A stretch of DNA of 5,789 nt. It comes from a bacterium (GTDB lineage: Bacteria; SM23-31; JAUVVT01). The position numbers and the translations under genes were made by a program. Shown here piece after piece: positions 5,480 to 5,789 of this stretch. The stretch is from positions 1 to 5,789 of the forward strand of contig JAUVVT010000154.1 in NCBI GenBank assembly GCA_030604505.1. The letters run 5' to 3'. How positions within the stretch are numbered: the first letter of the stretch is position 1; each line of letters begins with the position of its first letter. The notes below the pieces were generated by a model. That model saw nothing but the letters and a program-made list of their open reading frames with translations. It was not told where the DNA came from and ran no database searches.

Positions 5480-5789
5480 TTATGTTTCTATTTTAATTGA
5501 TTTATCTACAGGGACCTTCTTTTTCCAGCGGCTTTTATATTTTTTTATCTGCCTTTCAAGTTTTAATACCGCTTCATCTATTGATTTATATATATCTTCA
5601 CTCTCTACTGCTGCATTTAATATTGTACCATAAACCTTAATTTTTATATCCGCAATTCGCTGAAGTTTCACATAATCAAGAACTATTTCACAATCAATAA
5701 TACCTTCATAATATTTTTTTAATCTTCTTACTTCTTTTTCAGCAAATTCTCTTAATTTGTCTGATGCTTTACCATGACGAGCAGTAAAG
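5480..5789 (-). CDS. hpf: ribosome hibernation promoting factor (short Hpf/RaiA type), 5' end cut off
   Basis: The frame is open from the right edge to TAA at 5480-5482: 102 residues plus one base of the preceding codon. It starts FTARHGKASDKLREFAEKEV. In Hpf proteins the TARH motif lies about five residues from the start, so only a handful are missing. GTG at 5669-5671 could be mistaken for the start, but conserved sequence continues upstream of it. The family binds the 30S decoding region and, in its short form, helps inactivate ribosomes in stationary phase. Conserved features are LKKYYEGIIDCEIVLD, the beta strand IADIKIKVYG, and the final helix SIDEAVLKLERQIKKYKSR, followed by a short basic tail. 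No long-form C-terminal dimerisation domain is present. The adjacency to hprK is a recurring arrangement, often downstream of rpoN; the upstream part is not visible here. Confidence 0.93.
   Translation of the reverse strand, partial: FTARHGKASDKLREFAEKEVRRLKKYYEGIIDCEIVLDYVKLQRIADIKIKVYGTILNAAVESEDIYKSIDEAVLKLERQIKKYKSRWKKKVPVDKSIKIET

Noticed and set aside
5480..5671. A complete 63-aa gene starting at GTG 5669-5671.
   Set aside because: Hpf-like sequence continues in frame upstream to the window edge (TARHGK, LKKYYEGIID), so that GTG is internal.

Overview
The window carries five recognisable protein genes, all on the minus strand, so transcription runs from the right end to the left: hpf (right-edge fragment), hprK, leuS (interrupted), sucC and sucD (left-edge fragment). 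The DNA is low in G+C (roughly a third, judged by eye). No tRNA, rRNA, CRISPR array or recognisable transposase is visible. A short-form Hpf directly followed by hprK is an arrangement more familiar from Gram-negative and deep-branching phyla than from Firmicutes, where Hpf is usually the long form. I take the source to be an uncultured low-G+C, probably anaerobic, non-Firmicutes bacterium. I cannot name the phylum.

Region by region: 5480-5789 is Hpf, a ribosome hibernation factor, which continues past the window edge. 4522-5472 is HPr kinase/phosphorylase, starting with GTG 7 nt after the hpf stop, so the two form a tight operon. 4289-4521 is intergenic and holds a good hairpin terminator for the hpf-hprK unit and only weak candidates for a leuS promoter. 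1805-4288 is leucyl-tRNA synthetase. Its reading frame is intact from end to end except for one in-frame TAG (3227-3229) at the end of the editing domain, which splits it into a 353-aa piece and a C-terminal piece. 1341-1804 is a 464-bp intergenic stretch. It holds a small unproven ORF with a good ribosome binding site, a cluster of short palindromes, a hairpin terminator, a possible folded segment and a near-consensus sigma-70 promoter for sucC. 180-1340 is succinyl-CoA synthetase beta and 1-68 the first 22 codons of the alpha subunit. A 111-bp spacer full of inverted repeats separates them.

Functionally the window joins three unrelated housekeeping units: stress and carbon-state signalling (hpf-hprK), translation (leuS) and the substrate-level phosphorylation step of the citric acid cycle (sucCD). 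Each appears to have its own transcription signals.

The most notable point is the amber codon in leuS. Everything on both sides of it is conserved and in frame. At that position the family usually has lysine, which a single base change would restore. The simplest readings are a sequencing error or a recent mutation, but UAG recoding (for example pyrrolysine, a lysine derivative) or a split enzyme should be tested. The only other TAG in the window, at the end of hprK, is also followed by 33 open codons.
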